Shown here: positions 46,583 through 59,983 of the stretch, in pieces
How the letters are laid out: every line of letters begins with the position of its first letter
Numbering within the stretch: position 1 is the first letter of the stretch
From: Strigamia acuminata
Taxonomy: Eukaryota > Arthropoda > Chilopoda > Geophilomorpha > Linotaeniidae
DNA length: 60,000 bases
NCBI GenBank assembly: GCA_949358305.1
Contig: OX442314.1
Span: 14,069,060 to 14,129,059, forward strand
Reading direction: 5' to 3'
Translations under genes and position numbers: made by a program
The notes under the pieces: model-generated
Told to the model about the DNA's origin: nothing
The model's database searches: none
Seen by the model: only the letters and a program-made list of their open reading frames with translations

Positions 46583-49500
46583 TTAGTCCGTAGCTGTCTT
46601 GTAAATATTCGCAACGAGGTGCATCAAAGCTTCACATTTATCATGTAAATGCACGTTCAGTTTTTCCGCTTGCTTTTGTCTTTCTTCCGTGATCTGAAGC
46701 GCTTTCATGAGTTGTGCGTTTTCCACGTACAAGTCTTTGACAATTTTATCCGACGTCTTTAACTGAAATAATAAAACATTTCCAAAAACCATTAAAAATT
46801 TATTTTTAATACGTACAAGATAGTTGAGAAGAAAAAAAAAAAACAGCAACACAAGAAAAAAAGCAAAGCAAACACGTATTAACAGTCGGCAAGTTTGGCA
46901 AAGGCTCGTGCTTACCTTTAGCCCATTAATAAGGAAAAATAAGAGCAGATCCAGACAACCAAGTTAAGTTACGAGACGCTAACTGGCAATGGTGAAATAA
47001 GATAGAAAAGAAAATAATAAAAGCCGAAATAAAAAAGAAAATAAGAAAAACAAACTCCCGCCAACCAAAAGTATAAAAATAAAAAATAAAATAAAAACTT
47101 ATTAAAATTGCACATACCTGATTTTCGTAATCAACTGCTTGTTGTTTCAACATACTTTGGGTATTAGCGAGTAATTCTTTAAATTGATTAATTTCTTTAT
47201 GGTGCTGCTGATTATTCACTAAATAAATAAAGTTATTTTTAGTTATAATTAACATTTAAGTGATTAAACAACCAAAATCGTACTCTTTTGCAGTTTAAGC
47301 GCTTCTACCGCTTGCGTCCTAGCAGCTTCTTCGAGGAATTTACATCGCTTTTCCAAATGATTAAGTCTTTGGTTTAAGTTGTGCATCACGTTAATTTCGA
47401 CTACGCAACTTCCTGCACCGGGTGACGCAGCAGACAGACTTTCGGTAACAAAACTCTCCGATGAAAACTCAACCGATGTATGATTGTGTTCGCTGGAATT
47501 GCACTGGAATAAATTTTTTTCATTTTTTAGAATTAAAAACCCAATGTTATCTTAATCAAAACAATCACCTCTTGATCTGAAAATGCGCCTCTACTCTGCA
47601 AATCTGTTCGTAAATCGTTTATTTCCTTTTCTAAATGAGATTTCAAACTCTGTAAATTCAGATCATATTTTTGTCGAATTAAAAAGGCAAATCAAGAAAT
47701 GGATCGGGATCGTTTAAAACGTACTTGCAATTGATTACACTTCTCGGTCAACTGCAATTCTTCGCTTTTCAATTTTTCGATCGTTTCGTCGTACTTATTG
47801 TCCGCTTCGGTTTGAGTTTCCGTTTCGTCGACCTCCTTTGGCTCAGATTCCTCGCTATCAGATTCCAAGATGGCGTTGAGTTGGTGTTCCAAGTCGGAAA
47901 TTTTCGCAGCCGACTGTTCTTCGATGATTTTCAATTTTTGGCTGTATTTCTCCACCTCGATTTTCCACTTCAAACAGTCGTCCTGCGCAACTTGCAGTAT
48001 TTGATTTCTTTCGTTGATTATTTGCTCCAATTCGCAGCACTTCCTCTCGACCTCTTCCAACTGCTCGTCAAAGTTCCCAAAATAAAGTCGGTCGTCATCT
48101 TTCAACCATTTCTCCAAATTATCACAAACAGTTCCCACTAAATAAGTATAATGCGTGCAACTCATCAGTCCACTCCCGCACAAATTTCCCATTCTTCCCA
48201 CAACATCTTTGGTTCGCTTCAAAAACTCCGCCAACAAAACGAGCAGCGACTTCGCCAGCGCACCCGTAGAGTTAACATTAGCTATCGGATGGACTAATTT
48301 ATCCACAATCAACTGCAACAAATCACTAGAAATGTGAAGCACTTTGGTATTCCCATTCGAAAAAATCATGGGCGTCGAATCCCCAGCTGCCATTTGAATG
48401 TCACAAGTTGATTGTAAATTGTCGCTCAATTTATCCCTGAGTGTTAAATATTTCTGTTCGAAAACGGAAAGTAATTCGTCGCCTTGAACTTCTCTAACTA
48501 GCGACATTTCGAGTTCGTTCAAAGCCACTTCTAAATTCGCCTTCAGTCGTTCGCATCTGTCGCTCATGATGCTTATTTCAGTTTGACTCGATACATTGAC
48601 GAGTTGGTTATTTGTGCGCTTTACAACGGCATCGTCTAACCGCACTTGCAAATTCCGCACGTCCACTCCGTGTTTCAGTTGCAGGTTATCCAACTGCTGC
48701 TGCAAGTTGTCTCTTTCCCACTCTAATTCCTCCAATCGCCGCTTCTGTTGATTATCCACGTACACTTCCGATTCGCATTCCTCGTTCAACATTTCTTCGG
48801 TTATTTGCTTTCTCAAGTAAACAAAAACTTGCTTAATCTCGCACATTGCCGCTACGGGTGACCGAATGTTGTTGTGTATGGCCAATTCCTCATTTAAGCA
48901 TTGTTTCTGCCAATTTGAGTCACAACTATCGTCGTCGTCTTCTGAATTCACTTCCATTTTCATATAGCTGTGGCCTACCATTAATAAAAAAAATTATTTA
49001 AAAAAAAATATACATAATTTTTAAATTTAAAAAAAAAATTAATTTCTAACTATTCGCCAATCCTTAACTATTCTGCATAGTTTTTATTCATTCTCGTACA
49101 TACAAATCATTACATCAAGGGAAAAATAATAATTTTTACCTCAAAATGAGAAAATGAAATAAAAAAACACAGAAACCCCACTAATATTTATAAAGTGAAT
49201 AGAATACGATAATAAAAGTACGGAGAAAAATATAATAAATAAAGAGAAAAATAATTAAACAACTTCATTAAAATCTTTTTTTAAAAATAGTAAAACGTAT
49301 CGCTCCGCAATTTGCCGCTTTTTTTAATATATATTTCATCGCTTTTCGGCCGATTGCGAAGTAAAACGCTATTAAAAAGGAAAAAAATGAACAAGAAAAT
49401 AAAATAAGTAAAAATAAAACTTTACATGCAACGAGACAAAATGAAAGCAAAGTCTAATCTACTCCCATATATATACAAATACAAATAAATGGAAAATTAA

Positions 49501-52500
49501 ATTGAAAAATAATTAATCAGTGGCACTCCAACTGTTTCTCGTTTACTCATCCATCCATGTACAAGCACTGATCCCAATCTTCAGAAAATATCTTCTGGCT
49601 GGTCTGCAAGCCAGTAAAAACAAGTCAACTTTTTTTTCTTCAAAATTATTTTCTTTTTTAAATAATTCAAACACCAAATAAAATAAACCAACCCATCTTT
49701 TTGTTTATTTATTAAGACTTGAACCAGCGAAAACATGCGAGCAAAAGGAGAAGAAGAAGAAAAAGAAGACAGAGTGCAAGTGCTTCCCACCAAGTAATTA
49801 ATGAATTAATGCTTATTATTTAATTTTTTTGTCACTTTGAAACCTAACAACACCAGTTTAATGCCTTAAAAGCAACATATAAGCAACGTACCTAAATCGG
49901 ATCCGGTGTAATCGACTTCTTGAGTCCTACAATGAATTTTTCCCAGTCTTGGACTCAGAGAATCCTCGACATCTAGAAAAAAGCCAAAATATTATCACAG
50001 TATTTTGTCATCTAGTTGGTAAATACCTTCGCTAGGTGTAGTTTCGTGTCCCCTTCGCTTCACGGCGGAATTTCGAACGTATTCCCCCAAAGACGACCCG
50101 TTTCGTTTATGACACGCAGCTTTAGCGGATGGCCTCGATGAAATTTGTTGTCTCAACGACTCGATTTGCAACGCTAATTCGTCATTTTCATCTTTCAACG
50201 ACTGGTTTTCAAGTTTCAATGACTGCAATTCCATCAATAATTTTTCGTAATGTTGTTCTTGAATTTTTCCCGATTCCAGTTCATCCAACTGAAATAAAAA
50301 TTTAATAAATTTAAAAATTGTTTTTATTTTTTAGTAAGATAAAAAAAAATCCGAGTTGTACCTTCTGGCGTAACGTAGCAACTGCTTCCAACTCCATCAT
50401 TCGACTGTGATTAATTTTTTCACATTCCTTTAGTTTATCAGTTAATTCCCTCACTTCGCTTTCAAAACGATCGTTTTCCTGTTAAAAACAAATCGAATTA
50501 AAATTAGTTTTCATCACTACCAAATTGAACCAATATTGTGTCGTACAGCTTGCAACGTGTACACTTGATCTTTCGAATACGTCGACTCCTTTCTTAAAAC
50601 CGCTATTTCATCTTGTAGAGCACTTTGTGCTTTTAGCACTTGAGCTGCAACTTGATCCTTTTCAGCACTCAATTCTTGTAGCAACACTTGTACTTGATCT
50701 TTGTATTTTTTCTCAATAAGCCTAATTTAAAAAAAATAATTAAATAAATTAAGTTTCAAATACAATTTTTAAATTTTAAATTTTAAAATTTCTTACCGGA
50801 TTTTATTCTGACTGGCTTTCTCTAACTTAGCATTTTGATCATCGACCTCTTGGGCTAACATGGAAGCTCGAAAATTAGCCTCCGTTACGTCCGTTTTTAA
50901 CTTATTTCTTTCTTCCTTTAACTGATCCAATGAGTTTCTACGAAAACAAATAAAACACTTGCAATTAGTACTAATACAAACAACCAAAATATATTCCCAA
51001 CCTCGAATATTTCAGCTCCTGTTGTACAGTAGCAAATGCTAACTGTCGATGATAATTATCGTCCGAAGATGTTATTACATTTTCCATGATGTTTGACAAA
51101 TCCAGCAGTGAAATAACCGAAGAATAAAGTCCAAAATCCTAATAATAATTTTAAAAATTATTCAATTATCACAAATATCCGATAAGACAACTCAATTAAT
51201 TTCGATAAGACATTATATCTACAAAGTTCAATTTCACCTTGAGTATTTGAGTTCCATTTTGATATCCCAGCGTCTCCCAAAATTCTATAACAGTCTCCCG
51301 ACTGACGTGTCTGAAACGAACCAAAGTAAGACAAATATTTAGCAACTTATACAACAATTAGTAACCAAGTTAGTTCAAACAGATGGACTCCCAAGACATA
51401 CCGCTAGAAAAAATATCTAACAACACGCAAAACCGAGTTGAATATTCAGGCGATGCTGTTACAATCACATTTGCAGAAAAACCCCAGCCCAATAACGTAC
51501 AAGACCCGGTTGAAAATACAGTCGATAGTGTTATAGACACACTTGTACGAGAACCTCAGCATAAGAAATTCACCAACTGGTCGGTTTTCTTTATTATTTT
51601 AGCCATGGTCGGCCATTTAATAAATGTCGGTACCGACGTAGCAACCACAAAACTTTTATCAGACGAAGAAAATCAATATTGGTTCATTCTCACATTAGTT
51701 ATAACGGTGCTACCGAGAGCAATAGCCAATGCCATCAGTTTCTATTGGCTTTGGCAGGAAAACGAGTGCCGAGGCCGGAGCCATTACGCCAGTTTAATGC
51801 ACATGAGAAGTACCAGATGTTCGTGGATAATTCGAATTATTTCTCACGTTTTATTACTCGGACCAATTCTTAGGTGGTAAAAACAATTATTTATCCCTTT
51901 TACAAAAAAAAAAATATTTTTTACGATTTTTCAGATACGTAGATATGCTTAAATACGGTTTCAAAGCGCGAGAAATGAGTTCTACCAAACCGAGTCCTCA
52001 TTTGAAAAAATGTGCCAATTATTACACCAGATACGTTACCGAGGACCGCGATTCGAGTTTACTAGCTTTAATAGAATCGTTTCTCGGCGATGCTTTGCAA
52101 CTGGTGTTACAAATTTACATTTTACTTGTGCGCCCACCCAGCACAGACTTCACATTAACGAGTAAATTTAGTAAAAATGTTAAATTAATCAAAAATACTA
52201 ATTTTTTCCCATAGGTGCAACTCAAATAGCATCCATAGTCGCCTCTCTCTGGGCAATTGCCTCGTCGATGACCAACTATCACTTAGCATTACGATTCGCC
52301 GTGCCCGACAAAAGGAATCTCAGTCCAATGGGAAGGATTTTTCAGTTTCTGTGGCGACTCGGAATGATCACATCGCGCGTGTTTGTACTCGCTCTTTTCG
52401 CTTCCGTATTTAAAATCTGGATGTTTGTATTAATCGGTTCACACTGGTTACTCATGTGCGTTTGGATGATGTGCCAAAACACAGCAATGTGCGTAGACGA

Positions 52501-54855
52501 GAATGGAAAGTCGTCTTGTTTAACTGAAAAACTCTTTAATGGCGTGATGGCCGGTGTTCTCGTCATGTCATTCGTCAATGTCAAAGAGGGAGCTACTAGG
52601 ATCAAAGCCTTTGTATATTATGTTATTGTTCTAGCCGAGGATACCACCATGATAATCGTGTGGCATTTCTATTCGGACCAAAGTGTTTGGTACCATCTTC
52701 CGGCCATAATAGGAGTAGGTGTAAGTTTTGCGCTGGGCATTTTTTTCATGCTCGTTTATTACCGTTGTTTTCATCCGAACGGTAAAATGCCAGCGAGGGA
52801 TCAACCGGCCGACTTGTTTTAAAGATAATAATTCTATTATTTACGGTATTTACCCTGAATTGTCCGGATCGATTGATGAAAACATTCCCGATTCTGATTC
52901 AGCTGCAACTTCACAACAGTCTTCTTCTGGTTTCAAGCTGCCAGACCAACTATGAGGTACACGCTAAAAAAATTACCGAATTAGTGACAAATTAAAACAC
53001 TAATCAGTGACATAACGCACAAAAAACAGCACCAATCCAAATTTTTAATTAAAAATTACTCATTTTTGCAATTATAGACGGAAATAATAAATATTAAAAG
53101 AATTTTTGTTAACATAATATTTCATAATATATTTTTTTTAAATGTGATATCAGATGATTGGATGTGTTGTAACAGTTTATTTGCTTTAAAATTGAACTGT
53201 TTATTTTTCTAATACGTAATATAAATTAATGACAATATTAAAATTAAATTAATAAAGTAAATAATATGAATATATATGTGTACATAGTAAATTAATTAAT
53301 TAAATACTATTCGAAAGTGCAATTCATTCGATCTGACCTTCAAATTATCATTTTTCAATCTTAGATAACAATTTATAATTAATGATATGTTCTTACTTGA
53401 GGGGTACTACTCTTTGATGAAGACCGACTGCTCGTAGCAGTGTTTGCATCACCGTTTTCAAATAAATGGCGAAACTCCTGAAAGCTTATTTTGCCATCTT
53501 GGTCAATGTCTAATTTATCAAACAACTGGCTGACCACCTGCAAAAAAAAAAAAAAAAAATTGTAAAAAAAATAAAAATTAATTAGAATTCTTCACATTTT
53601 CCACCAAAATAATAAAAATTAAAAACTTTTTCTCCCCAAATAAAAAAAAATTAAAAAATCCCACCTATTTTAATCAAATTAATTTAAAATATATATATTT
53701 TTTTAAATGACATCATAATTTATTGTATTTATTTATTTAGGCTTGTCTTATCAATGTGCAACTTCATTCCTACCTCTTGAGATATATTCTCCATGCCAAT
53801 ATGCTGACACACTTTTTCGAGTTCCTCCAAGTCTAAAAATCCATTTTCCCCGACGGACAAAGTTTTCCATATCGCTTGCAAGTATTCATTTTCAGACTCG
53901 TTATCGTTATCAATCCGACTTCGATTAACATCGTTGCATTTAGATTCAGCTGTCAATTAAAGATTAAACACATTATTGTCGATCAGCAGTCTATTTACTA
54001 TTATAATTACATTCAATATCACTAATACTGATATTTTGCATAGTTTTGTCATCATTACTCCTTCGTTTTCGCTTCCTGAACGATGGTTGCGTATTTGTAA
54101 TAGGTGATGCCAAAGGGCTGATTTCGTTCTAAAACAAAACATTTTAACATAAAACGTATATTTGCTTGACACAAGATCGACGTACTGAGAAAGATGATTC
54201 AACGTCACACTTAATAACACTTAATGGAACTTTTTTACTTCGATCGCCACAACTTTGGTCCATCGAATCGTTACAAAACACTTCCAAATCTGAATAATCT
54301 GACAAAGCTTCATTTTCTAAATCTTCCAGATCGTCGGATTCAGGTCGTGAGCGCCGCCCATATTTTTTGTTCCCCCAAGTGTACTTTGGAGAAATTTCAC
54401 TCTCTGGAATAAACACAAAAAAATAAAAATAAAAATAAAAATTAACAAATCTAAAAATAAAATGCAGAACCAAATACTATACCGGGTGACGTCATCGGGA
54501 GATTGAAATCAACCGCTTCAGATTCATCTATGTAACTTGATTGAGTCAAAAGAGCAACAAAACAATCTTTAAATTCATCAAAACTGACCTGAAACATTCA
54601 ATTTCCATTGTAAAATACAACCTTCTTTATTTAATAATCAATAAACAACACATGATCGAAGATAATTACCGTTCCGCCAGAGTTGTTTCTCAGCAGTCCA
54701 TTAATCAAAAAACTTGCTTGGTCTTCTAATTGCAAGCGCTGACACAACCGAACGAGTCCAGATTTATCCAAGTGACCCGATCCACTTAGGTCGCAGCTAT
54801 TAAACACTTCCTCTAATTGAGCCACATATTGATTTTGTTCAACTTGGCTATCCAT
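46583..54855 (-). CDS. NIN: Ninein-like centrosomal coiled-coil protein
   Basis: A 1,290-residue homologue of ninein/ninein-like (Drosophila Bsg25D), which anchors microtubules at centrosomes and other sites. Nineteen coding exons: 54670-54855, 54483-54588, 54186-54403, 54011-54128, 53774-53949, 53397-53537, 52854-52963, 51238-51310, 51002-51138, 50797-50937, 50547-50721, 50362-50478, 50027-50288, 49892-49972, 47725-48974, 47569-47649, 47284-47503, 47118-47218, 46583-46762. N-terminal EF-hand-type repeats: DLSGSGHLDKSGL, a canonical DIDQDGKISFQE loop, and DPDNSGHVSRETV. KYTWGNKKYGRRSRPE matches ninein. Heptad-rich coiled coil runs from about residue 390 to the end. Exon 15 alone codes over 400 residues. 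Intron 14 (917 bp) and intron 6 (433 bp) hold nothing recognised; intron 7 contains another gene. Confidence 0.92.
51383..52822 (+). CDS. XK-related membrane protein (XKR family)
   Basis: A 441-residue multi-pass protein of the XK-related family, some members of which are phospholipid scramblases (mammalian Xkr4, Xkr8; Ced-8). It is closest in pattern to the Xkr4/6/7 branch. Three coding exons: 51383-51873, 51935-52161, 52215-52822. A polar 65-residue N terminus is followed by membrane segments (WSVFFIILAMVGHLINVGTD; FILTLVITVLPRAIANAISF), then the family core ESFLGDALQLVLQIYIL, and a further five or so hydrophobic stretches, ending with a short tail. It is wholly inside ninein intron 7 on the opposite strand: 72 bp from the ninein exon on its left and 31 bp from the one on its right. 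Its UTRs must therefore overlap ninein exons. Confidence 0.9.
53086..53091 (+). terminator. Candidate XKR poly(A) signal
   Basis: AATAAA 264 bp after the XKR stop. Its use would make the XKR 3' UTR cross ninein exon 7 in antisense. Confidence 0.4.
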
Positions 54856-55345
54856 CTCTTGAAATAAACAACGTCCAAACTAACATTCTGTATATATAAA
54901 AAAAATTTAAATAAATTAAAATCTCGATAATCTAAAAATAGTGCTTAATTACAAACAATCATCATCATCGAGATAAAAGCATAAAACATGACCGTAAAAC
55001 GCAACAACGTGGCTGTATCAACACAAATCTAATCCTTCAATCACTTTTCATTACTTACAAAGAAGATGGAAATTGACGTTTAATATTCATAACGACATTT
55101 TCGAGTTGTAATACTGAATAAAACCAATCGTTGGAATACTGAAAAACGTTTCGGGTACAAATTAAATGCTCTATACACAATTATTCTAAATGGCGGCGAG
55201 TCTCGTTTTCGTGTTTGTTGCTGCTAGGCAACCGTGGCTGCCACCTGTTGGCTGAATAGCACCATGATAGCACGTGATTTTTCTTTCGGTATCGATAAAA
55301 GCTTCGACCTTTTCCAACGAGGATTTGGTAGGAGTTTCAGAAGAA
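54856..55345. promoter_or_regulatory. Divergent promoter of ninein and TRAF
   Basis: A 490-bp gap between two starts facing apart. It contains a CACGTG E-box (55271-55276) and a perfect DRE motif TATCGATA (55290-55297), 49 bp before the TRAF ATG. No TATA box was noticed. The pattern fits a housekeeping-type bidirectional promoter. Confidence 0.5.
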
Positions 55346-57409
55346 ATGGACTTCGAATCAATTTTAAAACTAGTAGAAATTGTTTCGGGTGATAGTAAAT
55401 ATCTCGCTTGCTGTTGTTGTCATGTCGTGACATTAACTGCGAAAGTGTCAGCTTGCGGTCACTTGTTCTGTACCGAATGCATAGACGTTATATTCTCAGA
55501 CGATGGCAAAGTTACGTGTCCAGTTGATAAACAAGATATACTGAAAGAAGATGTAATAATTTAAACGTTTGTTCGTAATTTTTTGTAATCATATTTTTTT
55601 TTTGTTTCAAAGTTTGTAGAAAAACCTGACCATAAATTCAGAGTGATGTGTTTGGTCGTCACGTGCCCTAATAAAAGGAAAGGATGCGATTTTCATGGGA
55701 AATTACACGAAATTAAAGTAAATAAATTTTTAAATAAATAATAAATGAATAAATAAATAATTTATTTTGTAGTATCATTTGAATTCGTGTGGTGAGACTG
55801 CTCGCATCGCTCCTGTTTCGTCTTCTGGTTTATGTCCACAAGGATGTAAAGCTAAAATGAATGCCAAAGATGTGCCGTTCCATTTGCAGAATGAATGTCC
55901 TCATCGACATGTGCTGTGCACTTATTGTAAAACGCCAGTGGTTTTTTGTCAATTTCAAGTAAGAGTTGGCTGTTTAGTGAAAAATACAAAATATTTGAAA
56001 GGATTGCTCAAAAAATAGGAACATTCTGAGGACTGTCTTTATTATCCAGTGTCCTGTCAATTCAATTGTGGCTTCACCATTCCTCGTTTTCAAGTAATTT
56101 ATACGTTTATTTATTTTTTAAGTTAATATAATTAAATTTGTAATGGTTTAGATGGCGGAACATGCTGAGTCGTGCTCTCTACGTGCCATTAAATGCAAAT
56201 ATTCAGAATTGGGATGTACGTTTCAGGTACCGGTGTACAGAATTGGTTAATTACAATGAATTTTTTTTAAAACGTATTTTATTATTTAGGGACATGAACC
56301 GTTTTTGAAGCTACACGAACAAAATGCAGAAATTCACTTAGATATTCTACTTAATGCTAATTTAAAGTGCAAAATATTAATGGATTGCGCTTTAGCGAAA
56401 ATGCAAGGGAATATAGAAGTACGATTTTTAATTTAAAATTTAAATTTTCGATTTTTTTTTATTATTTGGGATTAATTGTTTGAAAAAAAATTTTAGGAAT
56501 TGAAAAACGAAAATATCATGCTGAAGTCTGCTTTGGACGATAGCAACAAAACGATAGCGGCGTTGCAAAGCTTTGCTACTCACATGTTTGAAAAGGTTAC
56601 AGGGATCCAGGTAATAATTTTTTCGAAGAATATAAACACCCGGTAGTCTGGTAAAGGACGTTTTGTTTTAATTGCAGAACTTTTTAAAAAAGAGTGATTC
56701 CGAATTGAACGAACTAAATGAAACTGAATCAGATTCTACGACTGCAATGATGGTACAAATGGGAGAAATTCACATATCGGTCCAAAACATAGATAAAGAT
56801 TTACAGGCAACGAAAGGTTCGAACATACATTTTTATTTTAAACCGAAATGTATTCATTTATTCATTTAATTCTCGCTTATCGCAGCTTCCATGAAGCAAT
56901 CCCAGCAAGATCAAAGTGCCGAATTGAATACTTTGTTACAATCGCGGAAACTTGAGGGAATACCGTCTCGCATCAACGGAGCGTTTGTTTGGCGGCTTAA
57001 GGACTTTACCAAACTCCTCGGCGATGCTGGAGAATTTGAATCATTTTACAGCGATCCGTTTTACAGCCACGAATTTGGCTACAAAATGAGCCTTATGATG
57101 TTTCCTAATGGCGACGGTGCAGCTAAAGGTGGTTATTTATCAGTTTACACGGTCGCTGTGAAAAGTGAAATGAACGCGACGTTAATTTGGCCTGTGCAAT
57201 ACAATGCCACAATAACGTTGTTGAGTAACGATGCAAACTTGCACTACAAGAAAACAGGCACGTTTTTAACGGATAGACCTATTGCTGAGTATGGCTCTAA
57301 GAATGGTTTTCAGCACTTTATTGAACTGGAGGAAATAAAAGCGTGGTATTTACATCAAGATTCTCTATTTCTTAAAGTCCAGATTGAGGTTCTGACTAAA
57401 AATGTTTGA
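55346..57409 (+). CDS. TRAF-family ubiquitin ligase adaptor
   Basis: A 517-residue TNF-receptor-associated factor, a trimeric adaptor and RING-type E3 in Toll/IMD, TNF (JNK) or stress signalling. Nine coding exons: 55346-55552, 55613-55717, 55773-55958, 56019-56093, 56152-56226, 56290-56418, 56497-56610, 56678-56816, 56886-57409. A RING finger (C22, C25, C37, H39, C42, C45, C58, D61, with the CPVD ending seen in TRAF6) is followed by TRAF-type zinc fingers (about residues 80-240), a coiled coil (about 255-345), and a C-terminal MATH/TRAF-C domain (FVWRLKDF ... SDPFYSHEFGYKMSLMMFPNG). The RING and finger spacing look TRAF6-like, but I cannot exclude TRAF4 or an insect-specific branch. Confidence 0.9.
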
Positions 57410-57969
57410 GCTAAATCCGTCTTTTTTGTAGCCTTTTGTTGCCTCTTAACGAGATAAATTATAATGAAAAATTTTAAATGTTTAAATGTAAAAAATAAAT
57501 AATATATTGTTTTTTTTTTTTTTAATTATAAAATAAAGATTTATCGATGCATCAGAATAATTCATGATTGTATATTGTGAGTAGGACTTGATTCAAAGAT
57601 CGGAAATGATTGCGTTTGTAACTTGTGGCGCCCTCTTCCTGGCAAAGAGCCAAATGAATATCATTACTCCTGAATGCTGATGCAAATTGAACGTCCCTTT
57701 TTGTTATGTTTGCAAAAAACTGCTCAAAACATCTGTGCAGGTGTAAGTTAACGTAGACAATGCTTAAATATTCTCCGGTCAAGAGCCATTATTGGTTGTA
57801 GTAAATATCACGTGAACTGCAACATGAAAGTAAATTTATCTTGATAGTGACTTTATATCGCATCTCACCACTCATAAACAACTTTGAAGCTGGTTCACGT
57901 AGATTAAAAATCAGCAACCCTCTAAAGAAGAGTCTAGCAGTTTATTTAAGCTTTGCGACGACCAATACG
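57410..57969. other. TRAF 3' UTR and SCCPDH promoter
   Basis: TRAF poly(A) signals AATAAA at 57494-57499 and near 57529. The rest is the leader region of the next gene. No coding gene was seen. Confidence 0.5.
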
Positions 57970-59983
57970 ATGGCAACTAACGCAAATTCCTCATCTCGTT
58001 CAACACGAAAATATGACTTCGTTATTTTTGGAGCAACTGGATTTACTGGTCAATACACAATAGAAGAAATGATCCGAGTCCGAACTGCCCAAACATCGAA
58101 ATTTACGTGGGCAGTGGCAGGTAGAAATGAAAAAAAATTGAAAGAATCAATTGCTAATGCGTATAAAGCTTTAAGTAAGTTTGACACACATCGAAGTCGT
58201 AATTAATTGAATAAATTGATAATTCGTTTCGTGTTTCAGATATAGAGTGCGAAGATGTTCCAACGGTTATTGCCGATGTTAATGATGGTGCATCTCTTGC
58301 AGAAATGTGTCGAAATACAAAAATTGTCTTGAATTGTGTAGGACCTGTACGTTAAAATAGTTTACCGGTAATTTAATCTTGCCGCAAAAATATGAAAATT
58401 TTCACTTGTTGCAGTACCGATTTTACGGCGAACCGGTGGTAAAAGCTTGCGTGGAAAATAAAGCTCATCATATTGATATAAGTGGTGAACCAGGGGTAAA
58501 TAAAACAACTTTCATACAAAAAAAAAACCGTACTGAATAGTAATTTTATTTTATTTTTCTTACAGTTTCTTGAAAGAATTCAGCTGGATTACCACCAGCG
58601 CGCCAAAGATGCTGGTGTTTACATCTTAGGTTCATGCGGCTTCGATAGTATTCCCTGCGAAATGGGACTTCAACTTATGCGCCAGAATTTTCCAGGTGAT
58701 TTAATTACCCTACAAAAATAAATCACAAATTATTCAAATCGTGGTTAAATTGTAGGTGATATTGCCTTTGTTGAGATGTATGTAAGTGGAACTGCAGGAC
58801 CAGATGTAAGTTAATTTAATTATTTAATGGTATGTCCATCGTACAAATGATTTTAAACTTGTTATTTCTAGGGATATTGCCTTAATTATGGGACGTATCT
58901 ATCCGCAATACACGGCTTTGCTCAAGCAAAGGAACTTGGTTCGATACGGTCTAAGTTATTACCACAAAGACTTCCAAGAAGTAAATTTGGTCCTCCGAAA
59001 AAGGGGATTTTCTTCTATGAAGATACAGTTGATGGATGGTGCATACCATTGCCAGCAGCTGACAAACCAGTTGCACTTAGGACTATGTACCACGAATACG
59101 TCGAACATAAAATAAGACCAGTAATATCGCTTAAATTTTAAGACTTAGATTAGTAATAATTCTAATAAATATTTGTTTATGTTTACAGTTTCAGTTAAAT
59201 ACTTATTTCCGTGTAGGCACACTTTTCGCAGTTTTAAAAATGATCCTGGTGGCGTCCATTTTTGGTATGCTCGCGACATACCGTTTTGGAAGGACACTTC
59301 TTGAAAAAGTAGTCTTAAATATTCTTGTTTGATTTTAATTGTTTTTTTTTAAACTTTACTAATTTTTTTATTTTAGTTTCCACATTTCTTTTCTGGTGGA
59401 ACTGTTTCTAGGAATGGACCGACAAGGCAACAGGTTTTAACAAATTGTCTTCTTTTACTTCTTTGATAAGAATTGATTCAAAATGTTTTTCTGTATACTC
59501 TTAGGTGAAAGGTGCAGGGTTTGTGACGACACTTGTAGGAGTTGGCTACACAAATAAGTTAGAAAATGCAACCGACGATCATAAAATTGCTCCAGATCAT
59601 AAAATATATGTTAAAGTTAAAGGACCAGGTATAGAACGAGTTCTAGCATCATTGATGATTATGTTTTAAACTCTAAAACTGTTTTTTAATTTTTAATTTT
59701 ATTTTTACCAAGAACCCGGGTATATCGCAACGCCAATCTGTATGATTCAAGCCGGTCTGGTTTTATTAGAAGAAATTGAGAATGCAGAAGGAAGGTAAGA
59801 TTGTATATAATTTATATTTTCGTCACGGATTTCTTATTTGTGATTTGTTTCATTACAATCAGGGGTGGCGTCTACACACCCGGTGTGGCTTTTGCAAATA
59901 CAACGTTAGTTCAAAGATTGAAAAAAAATGGAATAGATTTTATCTGTGGCGCTCCGATTAAAATAAATGAATCAAAATTATGA
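57970..59983 (+). CDS. SCCPDH: Saccharopine dehydrogenase-like oxidoreductase
   Basis: A 441-residue SCCPDH-type protein, found on lipid droplets and mitochondria in animals; its substrate is not established, and it is not the lysine-pathway enzyme. Eleven coding exons: 57970-58174, 58240-58346, 58415-58495, 58566-58695, 58756-58805, 58872-59120, 59189-59308, 59377-59433, 59505-59628, 59713-59794, 59863-59983. An N-terminal Rossmann fold (FVIFGATGFTGQYTIEEM; WAVAGRNEKKL) is followed by NCVGPYRFYGEPVV, HHIDISGEPGFLE and GSCGFDSIPCEMG, a single membrane-like segment (ILVASIFGMLATY), and the conserved end FANTTLVQRLKKNGIDF. The frame is open further upstream of the chosen ATG; the start was set by the usual family length. 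The stop lies 17 bp before the window end. Confidence 0.93.

Noticed and set aside
47725-48141. A 138-residue plus-strand frame opposite ninein exon 15
   Set aside because: An antisense reading of coiled-coil codons, giving a leucine/phenylalanine-rich shadow.
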